Below the pieces are notes generated by a model. It ran no database searches. It was not told the DNA's origin and worked only from the letters and a program-made list of their open reading frames with translations. Source: Halocatena pleomorpha (GTDB lineage: Archaea; Halobacteriota; Halobacteria; Halobacteriales; Haloarculaceae). Taken from it: a stretch of DNA of 64,000 nt. The stretch spans positions 124,001 through 188,000 of the forward strand of contig NZ_RRCH01000014.1 in NCBI RefSeq assembly GCF_003862495.1, given 5' to 3'. Positions 43,776-51,851 of this stretch are shown one piece after another (the first letter of the stretch is position 1; each line of letters opens with the position of its first letter). The translations under genes were made by a program, and so were the position numbers.

Positions 43776-46190
43776 TCACCAACGATCCGACTGTGAATGT
43801 CCGGTACCGGGACGGGGGGACGGTTCCGCGTCTGAGACATCGAAATCGGCAGGAGTCGCTGCCTGACCGACGGTCGATCTGCTGGCCGGCGTTCGTCGTC
43901 CACCTGTTTCAGGTTCGATCCGCACAGGTGTCGCCTTGTACTCGGGACACCGAGCGCTCGGATCGAGTGCCTCCTCGTTAGTCAACAGATTGACCTGTGC
44001 GTCGTCAAGATAGTGCATCGGAACGAAAATCGTTTCGGGGTTCACCCGCTTTGTGACCTGCGCTAGTACTCGTGCCGATCCGTTCGGTGACGTTACCCGG
44101 ACGTACTCGCTGTCCCCGATGTTGTGGTCGGCCGCAGTTTCGGGGTGGATCTCAGCGAAGGCTTCCCCTGCAATCGACATGAGACCCTCTTCACGATGGG
44201 TCATCGTCCCCGTGTGGTACTGATACAGCACCCGACCCGTAGTCAGTGTCAGGGGATACCGGTCGTCGGGTTTTTCTTTCGGACCATCCGTGTCAGTCGG
44301 GATCAAAAACGCCTTCCCGTCGGGCTGATTGAACTTCTCAAGATACACCGTCTCGGTACCGGAGTGCTCTTCGTCCCAGCACGGCCAGCAGATACCACCG
44401 TCCTCTTCAAGCCGCTTGTGACTGATTCCGCCATAGATCGGGGTGAGACTCGCAATTTCGTCCATGATCTCTGCTGAGGATTCGTACCCCCACTCGTGAC
44501 CGAAGCGTTCGGAGAGTGCTTGGACGATCCTCCAGTCCTGTTTGGCGTTGCCTTTCGGCTCTATCGCTTGTTTAACCAGCTGTACCCGACGCGTCGAACT
44601 CGTGAACGTGCCGTTCGATTCGACGAACGACGTGGCCGGCAGCACGACGTCGGCGTACTCGGCGGTGTCGGTCAAAAAGATGTCTTGAACACAGAGGAAA
44701 TCGAGATTTTCCAAAATCTCCCGTGCGTGAGCGACGTTCGGCTCCGAAACCGCAGGATTCTCGCCCATGACGAACATCCCCTTGATATTCCCCTCATCGG
44801 CAGCGAGGAACTGTTCAGTGATCGTTAATCCGTCCTCATCGGTGAGTTCGACGCCGTACGCGTTCTCGAATTTCTGACGGACATCGTCGTCGGTCACTTT
44901 CTGGTAGCCCGGGAAATTCCCCGGTACGGGTCCCATATCACCGCCACCACCCTGAACGTTGTTCTGCCCACGGAACGGTGAGACACCCGAGTTCGGCGTT
45001 CCCACGTGACCAGTGACGAGTGCGAGATTCGCCATCGAAATCACGTTTTTCGTTCCGTTGACCTGCTCTGTGAGTCCGAGCGCCCAGCAGAACACGCAGC
45101 TGTCGGCGGCAGCGATCCCTTCGGCGGCCTGCTTGAGTTCGTCCGGTGGGACACCGGCTTTCTCCTCGACGTATTCGGGGGTGAACTTCTGGACGGAGTC
45201 CGCTAACTCCTCGAAACCGACGGTTCGCTCGTCGATGAATTCGGTGTCGTGCAGGTCGTTTTCAATGATGTGGCGGATCATCCCGTTGATCCATACCGCG
45301 TCGTATCCCGGTCGGACACGGGTGTACTGTGAACGGGTGAATTCAGCGATCTTCACCACCCGCGGATCAAACACGTAGATGTCTGCCCCCTGAATGACGT
45401 TCTGCTTTATGAGCGTCGCAAGCACCGGATGCTGCTCGGTGGTGTTCGATCCCGTGACCAAGAAACAGTCGGTGTTTTTGAGATCAGTGCGACTGATCGA
45501 ACTCGCACCGTAGCCGAGCGTTTGTGAGAGCGCTTCGACCGTGGGAGAATGACACAAGCGGTTACAGTTATCGACGTTGTTCGTCCCGATCGACTGCCGG
45601 ACGAACTTCTGCATCACGTAATTGGCCTCGTTGGTCGCTCTCGAAGACGAGACGAATCCGAGCGCGTTCGCTCCGTGCTTCTCTTTAATCTGCCCGAGTC
45701 GATCTGCAACGAAGTCGAGGGCCTCGTTCCAGGAGGCTTCCTGAAATTCGCCGTTTTTCCGTATCAGGGGCTGTGTAAGTCGATCGTCACTGTTCAAGAA
45801 TCCATAGCTGAACTTGCCTTTGACGCAGGTCGAAATGCCGTTGATCGGCGCGTTGTCCGGATCGGTGGGCCGTGAGGCGAGCACTTCCCCGTTTTTCGTG
45901 TAGAGATCGAACCGACAGCCGACAGCGCAGTATCCGCATGTCGTATCAGTCACGTCGACCTCCGAAAGTCGGTAATCATACAGGACCTTCGACAACTGGA
46001 ACAGTTTCCCCTCACTGATCGTGTCTGCAGCGATCGAGGCGGCGCTTTGTTCGAGGAACTGTGCTGGGCTCCGACCGAGGCCCCGCCGTTTCAACCTCGA
46101 TCTTGCCTGTCCTTTCGCGCGTTGCATGAATCCAGCAACGCCGTCTAACTCCGTGCTGCCGTCGTTCGTCGTATCGTTACTCATCGTCAC
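43776..46190 (-). CDS. fdhA: Formate dehydrogenase molybdopterin subunit, copy 2
   Basis: An 804-residue paralog of the protein at 31380-33731. The [4Fe-4S] ligands are C85, C88, C92 and C122 (CGYCAVGC...STCVKGK). The active site is C213-H214 in NNVDNCNRLCHSPTV, the canonical formate dehydrogenase form. The C-terminal MGD domain includes YHTGTMTHREEG and EIHPETAADH. It oxidises formate, using the two upstream gene products. ATG 46190 or 46184; the start overlaps the stop of the ferredoxin-like gene. Confidence 0.87.
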   Translation of the reverse strand: MTMSNDTTNDGSTELDGVAGFMQRAKGQARSRLKRRGLGRSPAQFLEQSAASIAADTISEGKLFQLSKVLYDYRLSEVDVTDTTCGYCAVGCRFDLYTKNGEVLASRPTDPDNAPINGISTCVKGKFSYGFLNSDDRLTQPLIRKNGEFQEASWNEALDFVADRLGQIKEKHGANALGFVSSSRATNEANYVMQKFVRQSIGTNNVDNCNRLCHSPTVEALSQTLGYGASSISRTDLKNTDCFLVTGSNTTEQHPVLATLIKQNVIQGADIYVFDPRVVKIAEFTRSQYTRVRPGYDAVWINGMIRHIIENDLHDTEFIDERTVGFEELADSVQKFTPEYVEEKAGVPPDELKQAAEGIAAADSCVFCWALGLTEQVNGTKNVISMANLALVTGHVGTPNSGVSPFRGQNNVQGGGGDMGPVPGNFPGYQKVTDDDVRQKFENAYGVELTDEDGLTITEQFLAADEGNIKGMFVMGENPAVSEPNVAHAREILENLDFLCVQDIFLTDTAEYADVVLPATSFVESNGTFTSSTRRVQLVKQAIEPKGNAKQDWRIVQALSERFGHEWGYESSAEIMDEIASLTPIYGGISHKRLEEDGGICWPCWDEEHSGTETVYLEKFNQPDGKAFLIPTDTDGPKEKPDDRYPLTLTTGRVLYQYHTGTMTHREEGLMSIAGEAFAEIHPETAADHNIGDSEYVRVTSPNGSARVLAQVTKRVNPETIFVPMHYLDDAQVNLLTNEEALDPSARCPEYKATPVRIEPETGGRRTPASRSTVGQAATPADFDVSDAEPSPRPGTGHSQSDRW

Positions 46191-47166
46191 TGTATTGCCA
46201 GATCGAATCGGTTTGTTCGTCGATCTTCGGTTCCGCTTCGGTGTGTTCTTCAGTGTACATCGGCGTCATCCGTCGTGGGCGGGACGTGTACTCTTCACCG
46301 ATCGTTTTTCCGACCGAGTTGGTGTGTGTGAACCCTGGGATCGGCAGCGTTGCTGCTTCGACGAGGTTCTGTTCGACGAGCGCACCGGTCGGACACACCG
46401 TCACACAGTGTCCACAGGAGACACACGTCGATCCCATCATCGTCTCCGCGCCGTTCTGAAAGCCGATACGCATCTCTCCGGCTTGTCCCTCCATTCGGAG
46501 TACGCCGGCGACTTGGATGTCGTTGCAAGCCTCGACACAGCGGTTACAAAGGATGCATTTGTTCCGGTCAATCTGAATGAACGGTGATGACTCATCGATC
46601 GGTTCTAACGCATCGCGGTCATGGACCACACCGTAGCGCGGGTGTTCGACTTCGGCCTCGATCGACGCTTCCTGAAGTTCACACCGTCCGTTTTTCCCAC
46701 AGGTCGTACACAGAAGGTTGTGTCCACCTAACACGAGATCGAGATTCACGTCTCGCGTCTCGGAGGCAGCGGGTGTATCAGTCCGGACGTTCATGCCCTC
46801 TCTCGCGGGAAAGCTACACGAGGGGATGAGTCCGTACTCGTCGCTGTCGACCATACACGTCCGGCACGTGCTTCGTGGACCGATGCGGTCGTCTTTTTGG
46901 TAGGAACACAGCGCTGGAACGTTTTCGTTCGTCTCCGCCGTGACGAGACCGTCGAGTACCGTCGATGACGGCCCCAACGTGACTGACTGACCGTCAACAG
47001 TGATCGTCGTCGTCTCATCGGACGTTACGTCCGGGTCGGTCGCCGTTCCCGTGGCAAGCACCGCATTGATCTCCACCTGTCCCTCCCTAACGCGCCGGCT
47101 TTTCTTCCATATCGGCTCCGCTTCTGGCGTGTCTTGTGTGTTGTCCCAGATTGGATCTGAACTCAT
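46177..47166 (-). CDS. Formate dehydrogenase ferredoxin-like subunit, copy 2
   Basis: A 329-residue paralog of 33728-34666. It keeps the [2Fe-2S] Cys set (CSYQKDDRIGPRSTCRTCMVDSD...CSFP), LLCTTCGKNGRCELQ, and two [4Fe-4S] clusters (CILCNRCVEAC, CVSCGHCVTVCPTGAL). Its acidic N-terminus is longer than copy 1. It connects the molybdopterin and NuoF-like subunits. The end overlaps the start of fdhA copy 2 by 14 bases. Confidence 0.86.
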   Translation of the reverse strand: MSSDPIWDNTQDTPEAEPIWKKSRRVREGQVEINAVLATGTATDPDVTSDETTTITVDGQSVTLGPSSTVLDGLVTAETNENVPALCSYQKDDRIGPRSTCRTCMVDSDEYGLIPSCSFPAREGMNVRTDTPAASETRDVNLDLVLGGHNLLCTTCGKNGRCELQEASIEAEVEHPRYGVVHDRDALEPIDESSPFIQIDRNKCILCNRCVEACNDIQVAGVLRMEGQAGEMRIGFQNGAETMMGSTCVSCGHCVTVCPTGALVEQNLVEAATLPIPGFTHTNSVGKTIGEEYTSRPRRMTPMYTEEHTEAEPKIDEQTDSIWQYSDDE

Positions 47167-47248
47167 ACCTTCTGTCTCCGTTCATTGGATCGCATTCGGT
47201 TTCCTGTACAACCGTCGTGGATCGCTTGCGTGGTTCGTCTTATCGCGG

Positions 47249-48814
47249 TCATGGTGTACAAACGCCGTTCGGACAGCGCCCGTCGGCGTGAGCGCGAAAT
47301 TCTGATTCGAATTCGTTCATAGCAGTTGCGACCGGTCGTTGTGCGTCGCGACCGAACTGGCAGATGCTTGATCTATGCATTACGCGTAACAGCTCTCGGA
47401 TCTTTTCGGCGTCAAACGTGCCATCGTAGATGTCACGAAGCATATCTGCGAGCTGTTGGGTCCCGCCACGGCAGGGAAAGCACCGACCGCAGTTCTCCTT
47501 CTCAGCGAACGACGCACGGTGGCCGACGACCGACAACATACACCGGTCTTGGTCGAAGAGTTCGATGACGCCGTTCGTTCCGAGATTCGCAGCCGCAAGC
47601 GCGTTCGTGTGGGCCGGCACATCGAGCGTACGCGTCATCCCTCCGAAGACGCCACCGACGCAGGCAGCTTTCAGTCGGCCGTCGAGCTTAACAGCGTGTT
47701 CAACGACGGAAAGCGTGTCATTCGTCGCAAGTTCGAGCGTCATCGGTGTCTCAACATCTCCAGCGACGGTGACGAGACGGGTGCCTGGATCGGAATCGTT
47801 TCCGATTCCATCGCCGCCATCAACGAAGAAAGCACGAATCTGTGCCAACGTTCTGGGCGTGTGAATCAGCGTTGGCCGTCCGTAGAGACCCTCCTCGCGC
47901 GGGAACGGAGGCCGGAGGCGTGCCTCAAGGCGATGATTGCCCTCAAGGGCTTCGATCGCCATCGTCAACTCACCGGCCGTGTACTCGTCTGGCCCGGCGA
48001 TGGCTTCGATCGGGATGTCGGCACCAACCTTGTTCGTCAGTTCGGCAGCGGCCTCGTTGACACGATCCCTCGCAAGGTCTTCTGTCTCATTGAGATAGAC
48101 GAGAAGGTTCGTCGCGCCGATGATCCGAGCCGCCGCCAGTGCCGCATCAAGCACGGCTAATGGATTCGATTCGAGTAGCAATCGATCCATCTCCGCGTCT
48201 GGGTCGGCTTCGTTCCCGTTCACCACGACGACGGGATCGGCGTCACGCTCGCGGCTAATCTCTCGGACCGTCCGCCACGCGTCTGCGATCCGTGTATCAC
48301 ACGACCCGTCACCACGACCACGACCGCGTAGGCCGGTGTCATCAAGTGTAGAAAGCCATTCGGTGGCCTGATCAGCAACGGTAGCCGCAAGAAAATCCCT
48401 CGACGCCACGTAATCGTTCGTGTTTGCTGGGAGTATCCATCCGCTTCTGTCGAGCACTCGCCGCTGACCGAGTGCGAAAACCCCTTCGTCCGGCGTCGGC
48501 AGCGTCGCCGTCGCCGGATCGTGTTCGGTGACTGCCATCGCTCCTGTCGTCGGTAGCGATCCATCGTCAAGCGCGACCACGAGATCGCGGACCCGCATAA
48601 GCGAACACTGGGGATAAAACGCTGTCTCCCCCTGATACGTCGCCAGTATGAGTGGTTCCAACTCCTGAATACCGGTCGGTCCCACCTCTACGATCGGGAC
48701 TGACGCCTTCGGCTCGCAAGCCGCATGGAGCACCTCTCGGCCTCGTATCCTGTTTTTTCCGCCCGTGGATACGCGAATAATCGTGTCTTCTTCGATCGAA
48801 CCGTTCTGCGCCAT
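47249..48814 (-). CDS. NuoF-like diaphorase subunit of formate dehydrogenase, copy 2
   Basis: A 521-residue paralog of 34723-36279. As in copy 1, the thioredoxin-like [2Fe-2S] domain has lost its cysteines (VSTGGKN, GPTGIQ), the FMN loop reads GRGRGDGSCD, and the [4Fe-4S] motif CGRCFPCRGGT with SICQFG is kept (G and F differ slightly: CQFG for CGFG). This points to a stable variant, not recent decay. It heads operon 2; the TTTATTA stretch at 48841-48847 on the minus strand is about 30 bases before ATG 48814. Confidence 0.84.
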   Translation of the reverse strand: MAQNGSIEEDTIIRVSTGGKNRIRGREVLHAACEPKASVPIVEVGPTGIQELEPLILATYQGETAFYPQCSLMRVRDLVVALDDGSLPTTGAMAVTEHDPATATLPTPDEGVFALGQRRVLDRSGWILPANTNDYVASRDFLAATVADQATEWLSTLDDTGLRGRGRGDGSCDTRIADAWRTVREISRERDADPVVVVNGNEADPDAEMDRLLLESNPLAVLDAALAAARIIGATNLLVYLNETEDLARDRVNEAAAELTNKVGADIPIEAIAGPDEYTAGELTMAIEALEGNHRLEARLRPPFPREEGLYGRPTLIHTPRTLAQIRAFFVDGGDGIGNDSDPGTRLVTVAGDVETPMTLELATNDTLSVVEHAVKLDGRLKAACVGGVFGGMTRTLDVPAHTNALAAANLGTNGVIELFDQDRCMLSVVGHRASFAEKENCGRCFPCRGGTQQLADMLRDIYDGTFDAEKIRELLRVMHRSSICQFGRDAQRPVATAMNEFESEFRAHADGRCPNGVCTP

Positions 48815-48922
48815 AGATAATTATAGTATATTTGTTGTAGTAATAAATGTTGGTTACGCCTCCTTATATCACATATTTCGACGTAAACTTCCGCGGAATT
48901 GTTCGAGAATCGAACGGTGCGT

Positions 48923-49099
48923 TCAACTCAGTTCGATATCCTTCTCTCGGGGAGTCGTGGGGACGTATTCCACACCCGGCGTTGGTATCGGTCGTGTTCG
49001 GTCGTCCCGCAACCCCCGGGCAACGGTGGCGATCACCGTCAATCCGTAGACCGCAACGACGCCGCTTGCGGTTTGAAGCGTCGGTTTGTCGATGACCAT
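48923..49099 (-). CDS. Possible 58-residue single-helix membrane protein
   Basis: A short frame from ATG 49099 to TGA at 48925-48923. It has one hydrophobic helix (ASGVVAVYGLTVIATVARGL), an acidic/basic flank and a Pro-rich tail (PIPTPGVEYVPTTPRE). The composition is more protein-like than competing frames here, and it lies just upstream of formate dehydrogenase operon 2 on the same strand. It could be a small membrane protein of that complex. No family is recognised. Confidence 0.45.
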   Translation of the reverse strand: MVIDKPTLQTASGVVAVYGLTVIATVARGLRDDRTRPIPTPGVEYVPTTPREKDIELS

Positions 49100-49276
49100 C
49101 ACGCGTCTGTTCTCTGGCTGTAGCCATATGCCTGCTCATTCCGTCCGGTCTACGACAAATATCGGTTGAGTAGATTTCATCGTTCGTTGTCAGTCACACG
49201 GACAACTGATATCGCCAACGAGGGCGCGATGGCCGCCGGCTGTGTTCTGGACCAGCTCAGGACACCAGCGACTGAT

Positions 49277-49310
49277 AATGAGGTGTGTGGCCGATTTGGA
49301 ATGAGGTGTG
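49277..49310. repeat. Direct repeat AATGAGGTGTG, two copies
   Basis: The 11-base unit occurs at 49277-49287 and 49300-49310, with a 23-base period (about two helical turns). It lies about 190 bases upstream of the ZIP gene. It could bind a regulator as a direct repeat. The rest of 49100-49495 has no gene. Confidence 0.35.
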
Positions 49311-49463
49311 CGACCACCATCTGATCCGTGAAGCGACGAAAGAACCGTTCGTGTCGGCTGAGAATCCGTTTCACACCGGTCGATAGTCATTGAATCAATC
49401 GCCGCTACGGCGGATGGTGGCGACTCCGTTCGGTGAAGGCAGATCATTCGGGGTTACAAGCGA

Positions 49464-49469
49464 TTTATA
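49464..49469 (+). promoter_or_regulatory. TATA box of the ZIP gene
   Basis: TTTATA is centred about 29 bases before ATG 49496, giving a leaderless mRNA and supporting that start over the GTG at 49433. Confidence 0.5.
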
Positions 49470-49495
49470 CGGATGGCTTGAAGAGTACCATTCGG

Positions 49496-50293
49496 ATGGG
49501 ACTGTTCGAAAATCTCGTGTTCGTGTTCGTTGCCGGATTCACCACGGCCCTCGCAACCGGTCTCGGTGCAGTCCCGTTTTTCTTCTTCGACGCGATCAGC
49601 GAGCGTCGAAACGTCGCTCTGTGGGGGTTTTCATCGGGAATCATGATTTCAGCGTCGGTGTTCGGACTCATTGATGAGGGATTGGCGAACGGAACGCCGT
49701 TGGATCTCGCCATCGGGATGGCCGTCGGCGTTCTGCTCGTTGTTACTGCTCACGATGTTCTCATCGACGCTGAGATCGATCCCCGCAACTACGAGGAGGC
49801 GGATTTCAAAAAACTCGTGCTCATTCTCGGAGTCCTGACCGTCCACAGCTTTCCCGAAGGCATCGCTGTTGGCGTCTCGTTTGCTGATCTCGGGTTCGGG
49901 AACGGTGTACAAATTATCGGCGTCTCCGTTCCGCTACTGGCTGTCTTCATGACGATCGCAATCTCGATTCATAACGTTCCGGAGGGCACCGCGATCTCGA
50001 TCCCTCTGACATCGATGGGGGTTTCCAACTGGAAGGCGGTCTGGTGGGCGATCTTCTCAAGTCTTCCACAACCGATCGGAGCCGTTATCGCGTTCGTTTT
50101 CGTCCGGATCGCTCGGGACTTCCTTTCGTTCGGATTCGGATTTGCCGCAGGAGCGATGATCTATCTCGTGCTCACCGAGTTCGTTCCTGAAGCTCTTAGC
50201 ATCGGAGCGGAACTGCCACACGGGGGAAAGAAAGAACTGATCGGCGGAATGACCGCGGGTGTCCTGTTGATGCTACCGCTCGCGTTCGTTTGA
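49496..50293 (+). CDS. ZIP-family metal transporter
   Basis: A 265-residue, eight-helix ZIP protein. The metal motifs are in HSFPEGIAVGVSFAD (helix 4) and HNVPEGTAISIPL (helix 5), each with the His/Glu positions of the family. An acidic stretch (LIDAEIDPRNYEEADFKK) lies in the cytoplasmic loop. It should carry Zn2+ or related ions. ATG 49496 is preferred over GTG 49433 by promoter spacing and the immediate first helix. Confidence 0.88.
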   Translation: MGLFENLVFVFVAGFTTALATGLGAVPFFFFDAISERRNVALWGFSSGIMISASVFGLIDEGLANGTPLDLAIGMAVGVLLVVTAHDVLIDAEIDPRNYEEADFKKLVLILGVLTVHSFPEGIAVGVSFADLGFGNGVQIIGVSVPLLAVFMTIAISIHNVPEGTAISIPLTSMGVSNWKAVWWAIFSSLPQPIGAVIAFVFVRIARDFLSFGFGFAAGAMIYLVLTEFVPEALSIGAELPHGGKKELIGGMTAGVLLMLPLAFV

Positions 50294-50392
50294 TCGCGGA
50301 ATGTGACTGCATAGCTACCATCATTGAGCCTTCATCAACTGTTATTAATACTAAATCACACGTTTCATATACTTCGCCACGAATCTTACAGT

Positions 50393-51070
50393 ATGAAGCG
50401 ACGGCAAGTCTTATCCGGACTCGCCGCGGGGTTTGCTCTCGGACCTGGCTGTTTGAAAACGTTCGACAGCGACGGCGGAGGAACTCCGTCTACTGATTCA
50501 GGCGGAGAGACGCCGACAGCGAACGGAACGAATCGGTCGACGAATTCCCAGACAGCAACGCAGAACAACTCATCGTCGACCGGGTCACCATCTCAGGGAG
50601 CACTCATCGACACGGGGAACCTTGCAACGTATACGAACAATACGTACTCCTACAGTATCAACTATCCCGCTGACTGGCGGCTTACAACGAACGACCCAAA
50701 GACCGTTCGGATCAGAGATCCCGACAGTCCGGCCCGAATGCTCGTTCGAGTGAAAGACGGCGTCGCAAGCTTCATTCCTCGTGAGACGATCATCGGGATT
50801 GCCATCCAGCAGGCCAAACGCAGGTACTCCATTGATAAGGTTACTCGGCTGGGTCAGCGAGAGACGACATTACCGAACGGCACGCCCGCCACGCTGGTCA
50901 AAACGCGATTGCAACGGTCAGGAACCGGTATGGTACTACGAGGAACGTTCATCATCGCCCACGTTGCTGATACGGTGTACGCGGCGGGGGTTTTCGTTCC
51001 TGAACGGGCAGTCACCCCGTCCCTTACGCGGGCGATGACGGAAATTGTCACTTCACTAACTATTCAGTGA
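50393..51070 (+). CDS. Predicted Tat-type lipoprotein (PsbP-like core)
   Basis: A 225-residue protein. It begins MKRRQVLSGLAAGFALGPGC, a twin-residue signal and lipobox with C20. A Ser/Thr-rich linker follows, then a compact domain TYTNNTYSYSINYPADWRLTTND that resembles the PsbP/DcrB fold. No enzymatic motif is seen. It should sit outside the cell. ATG 50393 is used because the signal starts there. Confidence 0.62.
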   Translation: MKRRQVLSGLAAGFALGPGCLKTFDSDGGGTPSTDSGGETPTANGTNRSTNSQTATQNNSSSTGSPSQGALIDTGNLATYTNNTYSYSINYPADWRLTTNDPKTVRIRDPDSPARMLVRVKDGVASFIPRETIIGIAIQQAKRRYSIDKVTRLGQRETTLPNGTPATLVKTRLQRSGTGMVLRGTFIIAHVADTVYAAGVFVPERAVTPSLTRAMTEIVTSLTIQ

Positions 51071-51167
51071 CGACCGGTTACCCGCCGCGTCTTCAACTAC
51101 TTAGTGAGCCGACGCATCGCAGTGGAGTCCGAACCAATATGAAACAGGCACTTGTAGCGTCGTCCGT

Positions 51168-51365
51168 ATGACGACGACCATCGATGTCGAAGGGATGAGT
51201 TGCGAACACTGTGAACAGACCGTGGAGAAAGCGCTTTGTGATGTCACCGATGTCGTGTCGGCTAACGCGAAGCACGAAACGGAGACCGTCACCGTTGAAG
51301 GAACCGTCGACACGACTGTTCTTGTTCAGGCGATCGAAGACGTGGGGTACACCGCCAACGCGTAG
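51168..51365 (+). CDS. copZ: Heavy-metal-associated (HMA) copper chaperone
   Basis: A 65-residue protein with one HMA domain: GMSCEHCEQTVEKAL with metal Cys C12 and C15, and the end VLVQAIEDVGYTA. It should bind Cu(I) and pass it to a P-type ATPase or other partner; no ATPase is in the window. A TATA-like stretch about 28 bases upstream fits a leaderless gene. A hairpin GCCACG-TGTT-CGTGGC follows at 51374-51389 and may be a terminator. Confidence 0.83.
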   Translation: MTTTIDVEGMSCEHCEQTVEKALCDVTDVVSANAKHETETVTVEGTVDTTVLVQAIEDVGYTANA

Positions 51366-51373
51366 TGGAGAGA

Positions 51374-51389
51374 GCCACGTGTTCGTGGC
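51374..51389 (+). terminator. Hairpin after the copZ-like gene
   Basis: GCCACG-TGTT-CGTGGC lies nine bases after the stop. The stem is exact, but no T-run follows, so a terminator is only possible. Confidence 0.25.
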
Positions 51390-51851
51390 AGAATATCCAC
51401 GGGGACTGATGCCAGCCCCACCAAGGTGATCCGTCCACGCCGATAACCGTAACGAGTAACAGAACGGAATATTTGATGTGATCAACCCGAAATAACAAAA
51501 TATTGCTATAGTTGTAACTCGTATGGGTCGCTACCCGGGGTCGTTTCTCAACGACACCAAGTTCGTTTGAATAGAAGTAATCAAATATATTGTTGTTATT
51601 TTCAGAATAAAATATATCGGACGCGCTCTACGGAATCTCGTTCTCGATTCCGATAATACCGGAAGACAGATTGATGCGTCAGTCCGGATCAAGTCGGTTC
51701 GGGCCGACGTTCCACTCCGGACGACAAGAACTCATGTCTACGTCGGTGATCGGCTTGAGTAGGATCGGATCCCGAATTCGGCACCGTTATTTCATGATTG
51801 TTAATATCTCCCATCTAAACGGTAGAAAATCAGGAGATAGATACCGACTGA
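51390..51851. other. AT-rich gap between copZ and the xylanase gene
   Basis: About 460 bases without a convincing gene. The part 51480-51620 is AT-rich. Both neighbours end here, since the xylanase is on the other strand. Confidence 0.4.
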
